Positions 26,340-36,585 are shown, counted from the stretch's first letter. The stretch: 64,000 nt of DNA from Enterococcus sp. 4G2_DIV0659 (GCF_002140715.2 NZ_NGLE02000001.1:1647001-1711000); one strand, 5' to 3'. The notes: generated by a model not told the origin, from the sequence alone. Translations and numbers: made by a program.

Positions 26340-28247
26340 TTACTCACTTTTAGAAGTAGTTTTCGCTATCTTCCCTTGTTCAATATAAACCATCAAAATC
26401 GAAATATCTGCTGGATTAACCCCACTAATTCGACTTGCTTGAGCGATTGTTTCTGGTTGGATTTTTTGTAGTTTTTGTTTTGCCTCTGTCGCTAGTCCAT
26501 TAATCGCTTCATAATCGATATTTTCTGGGATGCGTTTGGCTTCCATTCGTTTTAGTTTATCCACTTTTTCTAAGGCTTTTTTGATATAGCCTTCGTATTT
26601 CAATTGGATTTCTACTTGTTCAATGACTTTATCATTTAATTCTACTTCAGATGCTGGAATAAATTGAATCACTTCATGATAGGTCATTTCTGGGCGTTTT
26701 AAGAAGTCGCTGGCTAATACCCCATCTTTCAATAGAACAGAACCTTTCGCTTCTAAAAATGCTTGTACGTCTGCTGTAGGCTTCACTCTAACTGAACTTA
26801 AACGAGCAATTTCTGCTTCGACTGCTTTTTTCTTTTCAAGATACGCTGTATATTGGTCTTCTTTGACTAAACCGATTTCGTGTCCTTTTTCTGTTAAACG
26901 TAAATCGGCATTATCATGACGTAAAATCAAGCGATATTCTGCTCTGGATGTGAGTAACCGATAGGGTTCATTGGTTCCCTTCGTTACAAGGTCATCGATC
27001 ATGACACCAATATATCCATCACTACGTTTCATTACAAAAGGCTCTTTGCCTTGCACTTTTAACGCTGCGTTGATTCCGGCAATCAGCCCTTGTCCTGCAG
27101 CTTCTTCATACCCGCTTGTGCCATTGGTTTGTCCTGCTGTAAATAAACCGTCGATGACTTTTGTTTCTAGAGTTGGACGTAATTGATGAGGAACAACTAC
27201 ATCATATTCAATCGCATAACCTGTTCGCATCATTTCGGCTTTTTCCAAACCAGCAATCGAGTGTAAAATATCTGTTTGGACATCTTCCGGTAATGACGTT
27301 GAAAGTCCTTGAACATAAACTTCTTCTGTATTCAATCCTTCTGGCTCTAAAAATAATTGATGGCGAGGTTTGTCAGAGAAACGAACGATTTTATCTTCGA
27401 TCGAAGGACAGTAACGTGCCCCAACACCTTCAACAATTCCAGTAAACATCGGTGCACGATGTAAATTCTCTTGAATAATTTCGTGGGTTCCTTCATTCGT
27501 GTAAGTCAACCAACAAGAACGTTGCTCTAAATTGTACGCATCATCTGGCGTGCTGAAACTAAAATGATTTGGTTGTTCATCCCCTGGTTGTTCTTCTGTC
27601 ACAGAATAATCGATTGTACTGGATTTTACACGCGGCGGCGTCCCTGTTTTAAACCGATCCATTTCAAGTCCTAATTCTTTTAGATGATCTGCTAAACCAA
27701 TGGATGGTAATGAATTATTAGGACCTGAAGAATATTTTAGTTCTCCAATAATGATTTCTCCACGAAGAGCTGTTCCTGCTGTAATGATTACCGCTTTACT
27801 TTGGTATTGTGCGCCTGTTGTTGTAATGACCCCTTTGCAGATACCATCTTCTACAATCAAGCGTTCTACGATACCTTGACGTAAAGATAAGTTGTCAGTA
27901 CGTTCAATCGTGTGTTTCATTTCAGTGGCGTAAGCATGTTTGTCCGCTTGGGCGCGCAAGGCGCGAACCGCTGGACCTTTTCCTGTGTTTAGCATCCGCA
28001 TTTGGATGTATGTTTTGTCTATATTATGCCCCATTTCTCCACCTAATGCATCGATTTCTCGAACGACGACGCCTTTGGCTGGGCCTCCCACAGATGGGTT
28101 GCATGGCATAAATGCCACCATATCTAAATTGATCGTTAAAAGTAAGGTTTTACTGCCTATGCGAGCGGATGCTAAGGCGGCTTCTGAGCCTGCGTGACCT
28201 GCTCCGACTACGATTACGTCATAAGATTCTGCTTTAAATTGATTCAT
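26340..28247 (-). CDS. mnmG: MnmG (GidA): tRNA uridine-34 5-carboxymethylaminomethyl modification enzyme
   Basis: 635 residues, normal family length. The N-terminal FAD-binding motif is [17 protein letters not shown], the family strings [14 protein letters not shown] and GTPPRVK are present, and [18 protein letters not shown] is at about residue 370. With MnmE it installs the cmnm5 group on U34 of several tRNAs, using methylene-tetrahydrofolate and glycine. It lies 13 bases after mnmE, forming the usual mnmEG operon. Confidence 0.97.
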   Translation of the reverse strand: MNQFKAESYDVIVVGAGHAGSEAALASARIGSKTLLLTINLDMVAFMPCNPSVGGPAKGVVVREIDALGGEMGHNIDKTYIQMRMLNTGKGPAVRALRAQADKHAYATEMKHTIERTDNLSLRQGIVERLIVEDGICKGVITTTGAQYQSKAVIITAGTALRGEIIIGELKYSSGPNNSLPSIGLADHLKELGLEMDRFKTGTPPRVKSSTIDYSVTEEQPGDEQPNHFSFSTPDDAYNLEQRSCWLTYTNEGTHEIIQENLHRAPMFTGIVEGVGARYCPSIEDKIVRFSDKPRHQLFLEPEGLNTEEVYVQGLSTSLPEDVQTDILHSIAGLEKAEMMRTGYAIEYDVVVPHQLRPTLETKVIDGLFTAGQTNGTSGYEEAAGQGLIAGINAALKVQGKEPFVMKRSDGYIGVMIDDLVTKGTNEPYRLLTSRAEYRLILRHDNADLRLTEKGHEIGLVKEDQYTAYLEKKKAVEAEIARLSSVRVKPTADVQAFLEAKGSVLLKDGVLASDFLKRPEMTYHEVIQFIPASEVELNDKVIEQVEIQLKYEGYIKKALEKVDKLKRMEAKRIPENIDYEAINGLATEAKQKLQKIQPETIAQASRISGVNPADISILMVYIEQGKIAKTTSKSE

Positions 28248-28260
28248 CGACTCTTCCTCT

Positions 28261-29658
28261 CTATTTTCCTAAACAAAATTGACTGAATAATTGGGTGATC
28301 AGTTCATCTTGGACACTGTCACCGACGATTTCACCTAAAAAGTCCCAGCAGCGGGTCATATCCATTTGTACGAGATCGACTGGCATTCCCGCTTCAATTC
28401 CGCGGATAACTTCGTCTAATGCGATGGCCGCCTGATCTAGTAAGGCGATATGGCGGGTATTGGATACATATGTAGCATCTTTTTCCCCAGTTTGACCGCC
28501 GAAAAATAAATCAGCGATTTTCAGTTCCAATTGTTCCATTCCTGTATTGGACAGAACAGATACTGGCAAAATTTCTTCGTCTTTCACTAGCTGTTTTAAT
28601 TCTTCTCGATCTAGTTTGGAAGGCAAGTCCATTTTGTTTAATAGAATCACACGTTTTAAGCCCTCTGTTGCAGCTAACAATTGGCGATCTTCTTCTGTTA
28701 GTTCATCATTTTGATTAAGAACCAACAAAATCAAATCTGATTCAGCTAACGCTTTACGGCTGCGTTCCACACCGATTCGTTCTACGATATCTTCTGTTTC
28801 TCTAATACCAGCTGTATCAATCAATTTTAACGGTACACCACGGACATTGACATATTCTTCAATTACATCACGAGTCGTTCCTGCAATATCTGTTACAATC
28901 GCTTTTTCTTCTCGTAATAAATGATTCAACAAGCTTGATTTTCCAACGTTTGGACGACCGATAATAGCTGTACTTAAGCCTTCACGTAAGATTTTCCCTT
29001 GTTTCGCTGTCGTTAATAAACCTTCGATTTGTGCTTTAACAAATCCAGCTTTTTCAAGCAATAATTTTGTTGTCAATTCTTCTACGTCATCATATTCAGG
29101 ATAATCGATATTTACCTCAACCTGAGCTAATGTTTCTAAAATTTCTTGTCTTAGCGAGCGGATCAACGAAGATAAGTTCCCATCTAATTGATCTAAAGCC
29201 ACATGCATAGCTTTGTCTGTTTTTGCTCGAATCAAATCCATTACAGCTTCCGCTTGTGATAGATCCATTCTCCCATTTAAAAAGGCTCTTTTCGTAAATT
29301 CACCAGGTTCAGCCAATCGAGCGCCTTCTCTTAGGAGCAATTGCAGTAATTGATTCACCACTACGATTCCACCATGACAGTTGATCTCAACAACATCTTC
29401 ACGAGTAAATGTTTTTGGTGCGCGCATGACAGAAACCATTACTTCATCTACCAGTGTATCCTCTTTTGGATCAAAAATGTGCCCGTAATGAATGGTATGC
29501 GTAGGTACATCCAGCAACTGTTTACTGCCAGAGCGATAAACTTTATTTGCGATAGTGATGGCCTCATCACCACTTAAACGGACAATGCTGATTGCTCCTT
29601 CGCCAGGTGGGGTTGAAATTGCGGCAATCGTATCGAATTCTAACGTTATTTGTTGCAT
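28261..29658 (-). CDS. mnmE: MnmE (TrmE): tRNA-modifying GTPase
   Basis: 465 residues. The N-terminal tetrahydrofolate-binding domain is followed by a GTPase domain inserted in helical parts: [12 protein letters not shown] (G1), IAGTTRD (G2), [10 protein letters not shown] (G3) and NKMD (G4). The C-terminal catalytic cysteine motif is CLGK. GGAAG lies before the ATG. It is the partner of MnmG in wobble-uridine modification, transcribed away from oriC. Confidence 0.97.
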   Translation of the reverse strand: MQQITLEFDTIAAISTPPGEGAISIVRLSGDEAITIANKVYRSGSKQLLDVPTHTIHYGHIFDPKEDTLVDEVMVSVMRAPKTFTREDVVEINCHGGIVVVNQLLQLLLREGARLAEPGEFTKRAFLNGRMDLSQAEAVMDLIRAKTDKAMHVALDQLDGNLSSLIRSLRQEILETLAQVEVNIDYPEYDDVEELTTKLLLEKAGFVKAQIEGLLTTAKQGKILREGLSTAIIGRPNVGKSSLLNHLLREEKAIVTDIAGTTRDVIEEYVNVRGVPLKLIDTAGIRETEDIVERIGVERSRKALAESDLILLVLNQNDELTEEDRQLLAATEGLKRVILLNKMDLPSKLDREELKQLVKDEEILPVSVLSNTGMEQLELKIADLFFGGQTGEKDATYVSNTRHIALLDQAAIALDEVIRGIEAGMPVDLVQMDMTRCWDFLGEIVGDSVQDELITQLFSQFCLGK

Positions 29659-29763
29659 AATTGACTTCCTTTCGTTAATGGCTTGAGCAGTTTTTTGCGT
29701 AATAATTACTACGTTAAAGAACTACTATTTTTTTTAACTATGTATACATCTATTTTTGACTAC

Positions 29764-29875
29764 AAAAAAAGCGCCCACTCCACCCCTATTTTTTCAGGTT
29801 GGATCTAGCACTTTCACTGCATCAATTCCTATTAATTTCTTGACAAATAATAGCATATTTTTATTTTTTTCGCAA
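29764..29875 (-). ncRNA. Candidate small RNA or attenuated leader upstream of mnmE (element A)
   Basis: On the minus strand TTGCGA (29875-29870) and TATTAT (29852-29847) with a 17-base spacer would start a transcript near 29840. It would end at a hairpin (29811-29771) followed by seven T, about 77 nt in all, and contains no ORF. mnmE starts 105 bases further on. The internal sequence, read on the plus strand as CAGGTTGGATCTAGCAC then TGC, is shared with element B at 30655. Confidence 0.4.
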
Positions 29876-29962
29876 CATTGTTTATTTCCCAAAACCATTC
29901 GTTAGCGTTGCTTTTATTTTAAACTATCATTAAACTATATGTAAGTAAGTGAGGAGGTTTCT

Positions 29963-30307
29963 ATGATGAGACGAGCTAAAAAAGAGCAATTGACTGAACA
30001 AGAATTAGAAAATCGCTTAAGTAGTATCACTTTGTCTACAGGAAATGTCAATAAAAAATATATTCTTCGAGATATTGTATTTGCGACTGATCGTATCGAA
30101 ACTGATTTATTTTCATCGGAGGTAAATCCAAATGAGGTCTTTAGCGGGGTTTATCGTCAGTTAAAAGAAATTGCCTTTGAATATGAAGCAGATGCGGTGA
30201 TTAATTGCCATTTTGAAGAGAAATACGTGGAATATCAAGGCCAATGGGTCGTGGAAATTTTTGCTTATGGAACTGTGGTTCAATTTACTCAAACAAATAT
30301 TGGTTGA
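29963..30307 (+). CDS. Small cytoplasmic protein, possibly YbjQ-like
   Basis: 114 residues behind a GAGGAGG ribosome site. The region IAFEYEADAVINCHFEEKYVEYQGQWVVEIFAYGTVV resembles the pattern of YbjQ/UPF0145 proteins (an alanine-rich ADAVI strand pair near the C-terminus). No membrane segment or signal is seen. The family link is a guess from pattern. It is an isolated plus-strand gene in a minus-strand block and shares a terminator with the convergent small gene. Confidence 0.6.
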   Translation: MMRRAKKEQLTEQELENRLSSITLSTGNVNKKYILRDIVFATDRIETDLFSSEVNPNEVFSGVYRQLKEIAFEYEADAVINCHFEEKYVEYQGQWVVEIFAYGTVVQFTQTNIG

Positions 30308-30322
30308 TTAAATAACGAGGTT

Positions 30323-30367
30323 AAGAGTACGAAACAAAACTGATTTTTAGTTTTGTTTCGTACTCTT
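30323..30367. terminator. Bidirectional terminator between convergent genes
   Basis: A 19-bp perfect stem (30323-30341 with 30349-30367) with T runs on both strands. Confidence 0.85.
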
Positions 30368-30377
30368 TATTTTTTAT

Positions 30378-30545
30378 CTACATCATCGTGTGAAATGCAC
30401 CGACCAACATTCCCACAACAGGTACTAACACCCACACCCAACTGGTCCAAGCATCTTTATTTTCTTCTTTGATTGTTGCTAATCTTAAACGTAAATTTTC
30501 GTTTTCCAATTCTAATTCTTCGATTCTGTTTGTGTGATTATTCAT
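30378..30545 (-). CDS. Small single-pass membrane protein
   Basis: 55 residues from ATG at 30545 (AAGGGAGAG upstream). The first ~30 residues form a heptad-like, Glu/Leu-rich coiled coil (EELELENENLRLRL), followed by one membrane helix (SWVWVLVPVVGMLVGAF). Its function is unknown; the layout resembles small membrane-anchored coiled-coil adaptors. Element B lies about 110 bases upstream on the same strand. Confidence 0.6.
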   Translation of the reverse strand: MNNHTNRIEELELENENLRLRLATIKEENKDAWTSWVWVLVPVVGMLVGAFHTMM

Positions 30546-30654
30546 ATTGTTCTCTCCCTTAGTAGTTGATACACTTATTATGCAGGAGATCCTCATCTTG
30601 CGTTAGATTCTTTTGTCACCGTCTTTTATGACATTTGTCATCATTTTTGATAAT

Positions 30655-30782
30655 AAAAAAACCTGATCCAAAAGAACCAGGCTGGAAGAAGCACGAATGC
30701 TCCAACTACTTTATCATCGTATTTTGTACGTTGATAAGAATGATTTCGTTTAAAATATACTTTGTTTATCAGCATTTGTCAA
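30655..30782 (-). ncRNA. Candidate small RNA or attenuated leader (element B)
   Basis: On the minus strand TTGACA (30782-30777) and TATATT (30759-30754) with a 17-base spacer form a strong promoter. A transcript from about 30747 would end at the CCTGGTTC/GGATCAGG hairpin (30681-30662) and seven T, about 90 nt. Inside, GTTGGA pairs with TCCAGC around an inner GCA-TTCG-TGC hairpin. There is no ORF. It is related to element A by the plus-strand string CAGGCTGGAAGAAGCAC. Confidence 0.45.
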
Positions 30783-30821
30783 TGTATTTTTTTAATCGAT
30801 TTCCTTAAACTAAATAATAAT

Positions 30822-30854
30822 AGCCCCTTTAAAAAATTACTTTTTAAAGAGGCT
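30822..30854 (-). terminator. Terminator of the rpmH-jag gene run
   Basis: AGCCCCTTTAAAAA and TTTTTAAAGAGGCT pair with one mismatch directly after the jag stop, with T runs on both strands. Confidence 0.7.
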
Positions 30855-30864
30855 TTTTATTTAG

Positions 30865-31644
30865 TTACACATGTTTTTTGGCAGGTTCAACAACCAAATA
30901 ACGGTAAGGTTCATCCCCCTCTGAATGGGTTTGGATTCCTTCGTCTTTACTCAAGGTAAAATGGATTTGTTTTCTTTCAAATGCTGGCATTGGTTCTAGA
31001 AAAACAGGACGACCAGTTTGTTTGACTTTTTCGGCTGTTCTTTCTGCTAAACGCTGCAAGATTGCTTGGCGTTTTTCACGATAATCACCGACATTAACTA
31101 CGACTGATAATTTATTCGCAGCTACACGATGAACAAATACTTGTGCTAAATATTGCAAGGCATTTAAAACTTTTCCGTGTTTTCCAATCAAGATTCCTTG
31201 TTTATCCGTGTCTAAATGGAAAACAAGTAGCCCATCTTTACGCTCTAAACGAACCAAGGCTGGTGCATTCAATTCTTTTGAAATGGTTGTTAGATATAAA
31301 GCTAATTCAGTGATTGCTTCTTCATCTTCAAGATTTTCCAAGACTTTTGGTTTGGAGGCATCAGAATCTGATGTTTTAGCAGCTAGCAGTTCTTCAACTG
31401 TGGTTTCTGCTTTGACTTCCTCATCTGTCACAATAATGTCTTCGACTGTTTCTTCAACTGCTTCTGCGATTTGTTCACTGACTGTTGGTTCGATGGACAC
31501 TTGGGCAAGTTTTTTACCAAAACCTAAAAAACCCTTCTTCGCATCAGTGATCACCTTGATCTCTACATCTTCTTTTGATAAGCTCAGTGCGTGTAAGCCC
31601 TTAGTTGTTGCTTCTTCTATTGTGTTTCCCTCATATACCGGCAT
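30865..31644 (-). CDS. jag: Jag (KhpB/EloR): RNA-binding cell-elongation regulator
   Basis: 259 residues with the standard three domains: Jag-N (1-52, ending KKGFLGFGKKLAQVSIE), an acidic linker, KH with the GKHGK loop at about residue 150, and R3H in the C-terminal ~65 residues. It binds RNA and, in streptococci and lactobacilli, controls cell elongation together with KhpA. It follows yidC by 15 bases in the conserved order rpmH-rnpA-yidC-jag. Confidence 0.95.
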   Translation of the reverse strand: MPVYEGNTIEEATTKGLHALSLSKEDVEIKVITDAKKGFLGFGKKLAQVSIEPTVSEQIAEAVEETVEDIIVTDEEVKAETTVEELLAAKTSDSDASKPKVLENLEDEEAITELALYLTTISKELNAPALVRLERKDGLLVFHLDTDKQGILIGKHGKVLNALQYLAQVFVHRVAANKLSVVVNVGDYREKRQAILQRLAERTAEKVKQTGRPVFLEPMPAFERKQIHFTLSKDEGIQTHSEGDEPYRYLVVEPAKKHV

Positions 31645-31659
31645 CTGGAAAACCTCCTT

Positions 31660-32487
31660 TTATTTTTTCTTATTTTTTTTCTTAGGATTCATTGCTTTCT
31701 TCAATGCTTTTTCTCGTTCTCTGACTTGTCTTTCTGCTTCTGCACGTTCTTTGCGAATTTTGAATGGATTGTTAAGCAGTAAGGTTTGTCCTACTTGGAA
31801 CGCATTTGAAACTACCCAGTAAAGAGATAATCCACTGGCTAAACTCATCCCCATAACAAAAATCATAACAGGCATTACGAAATTCATAATTTTCAATGAA
31901 GCGTTTGACTCAATTTGACTCATGCTTGTTAGATATGTGCTCGCAAATGTAAAGACAGCCGCTAGAATTGGCAAAATCAGATACGGGTCTGGTTTACCTA
32001 GGTTTAACCACATAAAACTTCCTTGTTTCAATTCTGGTACACGAGAAATGGATTGATACAGCGCCATCATAATTGGCATTTGAATTAATAATGGTAAACA
32101 TCCTGCATATGGATTTACATTATTTTCAGCATATAATTTTTGTTGTTCTTCACGGAACAAACGTTGTGTTTCTGGGTCTTTTGATGAATATTGCTTTTGT
32201 AGTGCTTTTAATTTGGGTTGCAATTCTTGGGTTTTACGCATGCTTTTCGTCTGGAAATGCATCAATGGTAACAAGATAACCCGAATGACTAATGTAAATA
32301 GGATAATCCCAATCCCTGTATTTGCTGACACAGATAAAAACTTGATTGCTTCAGCAAAATAAAAAACAATATAACGATCCCAAATTCCTGTACTGCTCTC
32401 GTTAATCGGAGCTGTTCCGCAGGCAGACAATACAAAAACAAGTGTCACTAAACCTGCCATTAATAATAAGCGTTTATACTTCTTCAC
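31660..32487 (-). CDS. yidC: YidC/Oxa1 membrane protein insertase
   Basis: 275 residues. The lipoprotein signal has its lipobox at LSAC (Cys23). Five membrane segments follow, with the family strings LPLMHFQTKSMRKTQELQPKLKALQ and NPYAGCLPLLIQMPIMMALY. A strongly basic C-terminal tail (KKAMNPKKKNKKK) binds ribosomes. It inserts and folds membrane proteins, alone or with SecYEG. This is the origin-linked paralogue. Confidence 0.95.
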   Translation of the reverse strand: MKKYKRLLLMAGLVTLVFVLSACGTAPINESSTGIWDRYIVFYFAEAIKFLSVSANTGIGIILFTLVIRVILLPLMHFQTKSMRKTQELQPKLKALQKQYSSKDPETQRLFREEQQKLYAENNVNPYAGCLPLLIQMPIMMALYQSISRVPELKQGSFMWLNLGKPDPYLILPILAAVFTFASTYLTSMSQIESNASLKIMNFVMPVMIFVMGMSLASGLSLYWVVSNAFQVGQTLLLNNPFKIRKERAEAERQVREREKALKKAMNPKKKNKKK

Positions 32488-32502
32488 AAAACTGTTCCTC
32501 TC

Positions 32503-32841
32503 TTATTTCAAAATTTTTGCAAGTTTTAAAACGTGTGTTACATTTTGGTGCACTTCCTCAGATGTTAATTTCTCCACACCTGGTCTTGCGATGATAATAA
32601 AATCACAAGTTGGAGCGATGGATTCCTTTAACTGAAAGATCGATGTACGAATCTTGCGTTTCACAGCATTTCTGACAACTGCATTACCAATCTTCTTACC
32701 CACGGAAATCCCTACTCTAAAGTGCTTTTGTTCTGGTTTTTCTAGGATATAGACAACAAATCTGCGATTCGCACAAGATTGTTTGTGTTGAAACACTGCT
32801 TGAAATTCTTTTTCTTTTTTTACTCTATAGGATTTCTTCAT
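32503..32841 (-). CDS. rnpA: Ribonuclease P protein component
   Basis: 112 residues. The RNR-type motif [19 protein letters not shown] is in place. It supports the RNase P RNA in 5' maturation of tRNAs. Two ATGs are close together; the second (32841) stands six bases from the AAAGGG site while the first abuts it, so the second is preferred. It lies between rpmH and yidC as usual. Confidence 0.95.
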   Translation of the reverse strand: MKKSYRVKKEKEFQAVFQHKQSCANRRFVVYILEKPEQKHFRVGISVGKKIGNAVVRNAVKRKIRTSIFQLKESIAPTCDFIIIARPGVEKLTSEEVHQNVTHVLKLAKILK

Positions 32842-33041
32842 ATGCATCCCTTTGTTTCTTTCTATCTTTCTTTTTTGCTCACTTTACAATAATAGCATAT
32901 TTCCGTCATTTTTTTCCAAATTTCAGGGAAAATCTCCACAGATTTTGGTGATAGTGACTCTAATTTCATATATTATCATTTTTTAGGTTTTTTTTCACTT
33001 TATTTCTTATAAGGTCATAACGTTTCTATGACGAAAAATCA

Positions 33042-33094
33042 AAGAACCCTTTATTATTTCCACACATAGATTGTGAAGATAATAAAGGGTTCTT
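33042..33094 (-). terminator. Hairpin between rpmH and rnpA
   Basis: A 16-bp perfect stem (33042-33057 with 33079-33094). It probably reduces read-through from the very strong rpmH promoter into rnpA. Confidence 0.65.
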
Positions 33095-33131
33095 AGTTTA
33101 AACTTGATTCGTTATTTAAAGTCAACATAGA

Positions 33132-33266
33132 TTATGCTGAAATAACTTTTCTGCCTTTACGACGTCTGCTCGCTAATACGTTGCGACCATTTTTTGTGCT
33201 CATGCGTTTACGGAAACCGTGAACTTTTTGACGTTTACGTTTGTTTGGTTGATACGTTCTTTTCAT
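33132..33266 (-). CDS. rpmH: 50S ribosomal protein L34
   Basis: 44 residues, read directly from the sequence: [18 protein letters not shown] and so on to RKGRKVISA. Length and sequence are standard for bL34. GGAGGTGG precedes the ATG. It is transcribed away from dnaA at the left edge of oriC, its conserved place. Confidence 0.97.
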   Translation of the reverse strand: MKRTYQPNKRKRQKVHGFRKRMSTKNGRNVLASRRRKGRKVISA

Positions 33267-33389
33267 CTCTTGTTCCACCTCCTGAAATTGTAACTATCCA
33301 TCAATACATAGACATACTTTGATAGTATACCTAGTATTAGGTAGATTTGTCAATAAATTTTCTGGAATAAATTTTTCTTCTTAATAAAA

Positions 33390-33660
33390 AAAGTTATCCA
33401 CAAAATGAAAATGGTTTGGGATAACTTGTGGATAGTTTTTTTAATAACGATCATCTATTTTTACTTTTCTCCCCTCTTTTACACAAAAAAACAGGCTGTT
33501 AAAAAGTTATGCACATCCTATTTTAAAAATGTGTATAACTCAAAAAAATGCTTGATTTATAAGCTTTGTTTTACAGATGTTGCTGTGGATAAATGAAATC
33601 CTCATGAGAAATCCACTATTTATTTTCTCTTTGTGGATAAGTTTATTCCCCTCTGTGCAT
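33390..33660. other. oriC, upstream DnaA-box cluster
   Basis: DnaA boxes: TTATCCACA 33394-33402; TGTGGATAG 33427-33435; TTATGCACA 33507-33515; TGTGTATAA 33530-33538; TGTGGATAA 33584-33592; TGTGGATAA 33632-33640, plus weaker ones nearby. No gene lies between 33267 and 33910. Together with the cluster in the dnaA-dnaN gap this makes a bipartite origin of the Bacillus type. Confidence 0.85.
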
Positions 33661-33910
33661 TTTTTTTCCACAATTCACAATTTGCCTGTGGAAAAAGTTC
33701 TAAAAAAATGCTAAAATTCTATTTGCTTATCTATTTATATTTGCACAGCAATTTTATATAGAAAATTTTATTCCTTTTTGTGAACTTGTCATGAGGTTCA
33801 GAAAAAAAACAAAAGCTGGTTATGATAAGGAATATCCTAGTCAACTTTTCTTACTTTTCTGTTTAGCACTGAAAAGAAGCACTACGCTTTTAAATTAAGG
33901 AGGTCACTAC

Positions 33911-35254
33911 ATGCCCGATATGGAAAGTTTCTGGAAAGATCTAGAAGATACTTACCAATCTGTGTTATCTGCACCAAGTTTTGATGCTTGGATAAAAACG
34001 ACACAACCATTAAAGCTGGAGAATAACCAATTATGGTTAGAAGTTCCTTCAGCTGTTCATAAGGACTATTGGGAAAAAAATTTAGCTGCGAAAATTGTTG
34101 AAACTGGCTTTAAATTAACTGGTGCTGAAGTGATGCCTCACTTTGTTGTTACTGGTGAAAAAGAAACACTGCCAGCCCAGGAAGAAAAAAAAGCGCCTGT
34201 AACGCAAGAAAAACTTGATGATCACGGCAAAAAAGCTTTATTAAATCCAAAGTATTCATTTGATACCTTTGTCATCGGAAAAGGAAATCAAATGGCTCAT
34301 GCCGCAGCATTAGTCGTAGCAGAAGATCCTGGTTCCATTTATAATCCGCTCTTCTTTTATGGTGGGGTTGGGTTAGGAAAAACCCATTTGATGCATGCAA
34401 TCGGTCATCAAATGTTGCAAAATCAACCCGATGCCAAAGTAAAATATGTCAGCAGCGAAACCTTTACAAATGAGTTCATCAATTCAATCCAAACAAAAAA
34501 TTCTGAACAATTTAGAAAAGAATATCGAAATGTCGACCTTCTATTAGTTGATGATATTCAATTTCTTGCAGAAAAAGAGGCAACATTGGAAGAATTTTTC
34601 CATACTTTTAATGACCTATACAATGAAAACAAGCAAATTGTCTTAACTAGTGATCGACCACCTAATGATATTCCTAAATTACCAGAACGTTTGGTTTCCC
34701 GTTTTGCTTGGGGCTTGTCTGTGGATATCACACCACCAGATTTGGAAACCCGAATTGCCATTTTACGGAAAAAAGCCGATGCAGAGCGTCTAGAAATCCC
34801 AGACGATACACTTAGTTATATTGCTGGCCAAATCGACTCCAATATTCGGGAATTAGAAGGCGCACTTGTTCGAGTACAAGCCTTTGCTACAATCAATGGC
34901 GAAGATATTACTACAAGTCTGGCAGCAGATGCATTGAAATCTTTAAAATCGGTCGGCAGTCAAAATCATCTATCGATCTTACAGATTCAAGAAGAAGTCG
35001 CCAAGTATTATCATATCCAATTAAAAGATTTAAAAGGCAAAAAACGGGTGAAATCAATCGTTGTGCCTAGACAAATCTCAATGTATCTTTCTAGAGAGAT
35101 GACCGATAACTCCTTACCAAAAATCGGTGCCGAGTTTGGCGGAAAAGATCATACAACCGTAATTCATGCTCATGAAAAAATTCAGCAATTAATGGAAAAA
35201 GATCCAGCCATTCAAAAAGAAGTGAGCGAAATTAAAAACTTGCTAAATTCATAG
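33911..35254 (+). CDS. dnaA: Chromosomal replication initiator protein DnaA
   Basis: 447 residues. Domain I (1-80) starts FWKDLEDTYQSVLS. The AAA+ domain has Walker A GGVGLGKTHL and Walker B LLVDDIQF. The C-terminal DNA-binding domain ends with the signature GGKDHTTVIHAHEKI. AAGGAGG lies before the ATG. It binds the boxes on either side of its own gene and is probably autoregulated through those at 33394-33640. Confidence 0.98.
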   Translation: MPDMESFWKDLEDTYQSVLSAPSFDAWIKTTQPLKLENNQLWLEVPSAVHKDYWEKNLAAKIVETGFKLTGAEVMPHFVVTGEKETLPAQEEKKAPVTQEKLDDHGKKALLNPKYSFDTFVIGKGNQMAHAAALVVAEDPGSIYNPLFFYGGVGLGKTHLMHAIGHQMLQNQPDAKVKYVSSETFTNEFINSIQTKNSEQFRKEYRNVDLLLVDDIQFLAEKEATLEEFFHTFNDLYNENKQIVLTSDRPPNDIPKLPERLVSRFAWGLSVDITPPDLETRIAILRKKADAERLEIPDDTLSYIAGQIDSNIRELEGALVRVQAFATINGEDITTSLAADALKSLKSVGSQNHLSILQIQEEVAKYYHIQLKDLKGKKRVKSIVVPRQISMYLSREMTDNSLPKIGAEFGGKDHTTVIHAHEKIQQLMEKDPAIQKEVSEIKNLLNS

Positions 35255-35256
35255 CC

Positions 35257-35395
35257 TGTGGATAAAAAGAAGAAAAAGAAAAAAGTTTTCCACAACTTAT
35301 GCACAGGTGGAAAACTTATCTTTCATTTCGTTTTTAGACTTTTCCACAGAATTAACAAGCCCTACTACTTTTATTATTTATTTATATATAAATAC
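35257..35395 (+). other. oriC, downstream DnaA boxes with DnaA-trio-like unwinding element
   Basis: TGTGGATAA (35257-35265), TTATGCACA (35297-35305) and TTTCCACAG (35341-35349) are followed by CTA-CTA-CTT-TTA-TTA (35362-35376) and an AT tract to about 35392. This order (box, short spacer, repeated trinucleotides, AT-rich DNA) matches the DnaA-trio unwinding element described for Bacillus subtilis. Confidence 0.65.
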
Positions 35396-35454
35396 AAAAC
35401 TGTCTTAGCAGAATTTACACATATAAAACTAAACGAAAAAGGAGTTCAAGCATT

Positions 35455-36585
35455 ATGAAAGTAACTGTAAAAAGAAATACATTCTTACAAGAATTACAAA
35501 CGGTTCAACGAGCTATCTCTTCTAAAACAACAATCCCTATTTTAACGGGTGTAAAAATTGTTTTAACAGAAGAAGGCTTATCACTTACAGGTAGTAACGC
35601 AGATATCTCTATTGAAAGCTTCTTAAGTCAAGAAGACGAGAAAGCACAAATGACCATTGAATCTACAGGTAGTATCGTTTTACAAGCTCGTTTCTTTGGA
35701 GAAATCATCCGTAAATTACCAGAAGAGTTATTCACATTAGAAGTTTTAGAAAACAATCAAGTAGCTATCACTTCAGGAAAAGCTGATTTTACCGTTAATG
35801 GTTTGGATGCAGATAATTATCCACATCTTCCTGTTATTGATGCGAAAAATCAAATTCAATTACCTGTCCACCTGTTGACAAAAATTATTAATGAAACAGG
35901 CTTCGCTGTTTCTATGCATGAAAGTCGTCCCATTTTAACTGGGGTTCATTTTATTCTAGAAAATCAAAAATTATTGGCTGTTGCAACGGACTCACATCGT
36001 TTGAGTCAACGAATTATTCCAATTGAGCAAGCAGCTGAGGATTTCAACATTGTTATTCCAGGAAAAAGCTTAACAGAACTTTCTCGTTCATTTACAAACG
36101 AAGAAGAAATGGTTGAAATCAGCATCATGGAAAATCAAGTATTGTTCAAAACACAAAATATGTATTTCTATTCTCGTTTACTTGAAGGAAACTATCCTGA
36201 CACTAATCGTTTGATTCCAACAAGCTTCAACACAGAAATCGATTTTTATGTACCTGAATTATTATCAGCGATCGATCGTGCATCCTTGTTATCTCATGAA
36301 GGACGTAATAATATTGTTCGTTTAGCGATTGCTTCTGATTCTGTTGTCTTATACGGAAACTCTCCAGAAATTGGTAAAGTAGAAGAACCATTGAATTATG
36401 AAAAAGTAACGGGTGATCCGTTGGAAATTTCTTTCAACCCAGATTACATGAAAGATGCTTTACGTGCCTTTGGTGATATGAGCATCACGGTTAAATTTAT
36501 TTCTGCGATCCGTCCATTTACGTTGGAACCGACAGAAACTGATTTAGATTTTATTCAATTGATTACACCTGTTCGTACTAATTAG
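35455..36585 (+). CDS. dnaN: DNA polymerase III beta subunit (sliding clamp)
   Basis: 376 residues, normal clamp length, with three repeated clamp domains: start MKVTVKRNTFLQELQTVQRAIS, middle RPILTGVHF, end FISAIRPFTLEPTETDLDFIQLITPVRTN. AAAAGGAG lies before the ATG. It forms the ring that tethers PolC/DnaE to DNA. It follows dnaA across the origin half and is followed by a terminator. Confidence 0.98.
   Translation: MKVTVKRNTFLQELQTVQRAISSKTTIPILTGVKIVLTEEGLSLTGSNADISIESFLSQEDEKAQMTIESTGSIVLQARFFGEIIRKLPEELFTLEVLENNQVAITSGKADFTVNGLDADNYPHLPVIDAKNQIQLPVHLLTKIINETGFAVSMHESRPILTGVHFILENQKLLAVATDSHRLSQRIIPIEQAAEDFNIVIPGKSLTELSRSFTNEEEMVEISIMENQVLFKTQNMYFYSRLLEGNYPDTNRLIPTSFNTEIDFYVPELLSAIDRASLLSHEGRNNIVRLAIASDSVVLYGNSPEIGKVEEPLNYEKVTGDPLEISFNPDYMKDALRAFGDMSITVKFISAIRPFTLEPTETDLDFIQLITPVRTN

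Noticed and set aside
29764..29815. T-box-like string (AGGGGTGG..GGCGC) before mnmE
   Set aside because: The whole transcript would be under 90 nt, with no specifier stem, far too short for a T-box; the resemblance is limited to a few bases.
30600..30790. Fst/Ldr-type toxin-antitoxin locus at element B
   Set aside because: No short hydrophobic toxin ORF with a ribosome site exists on the opposite strand.
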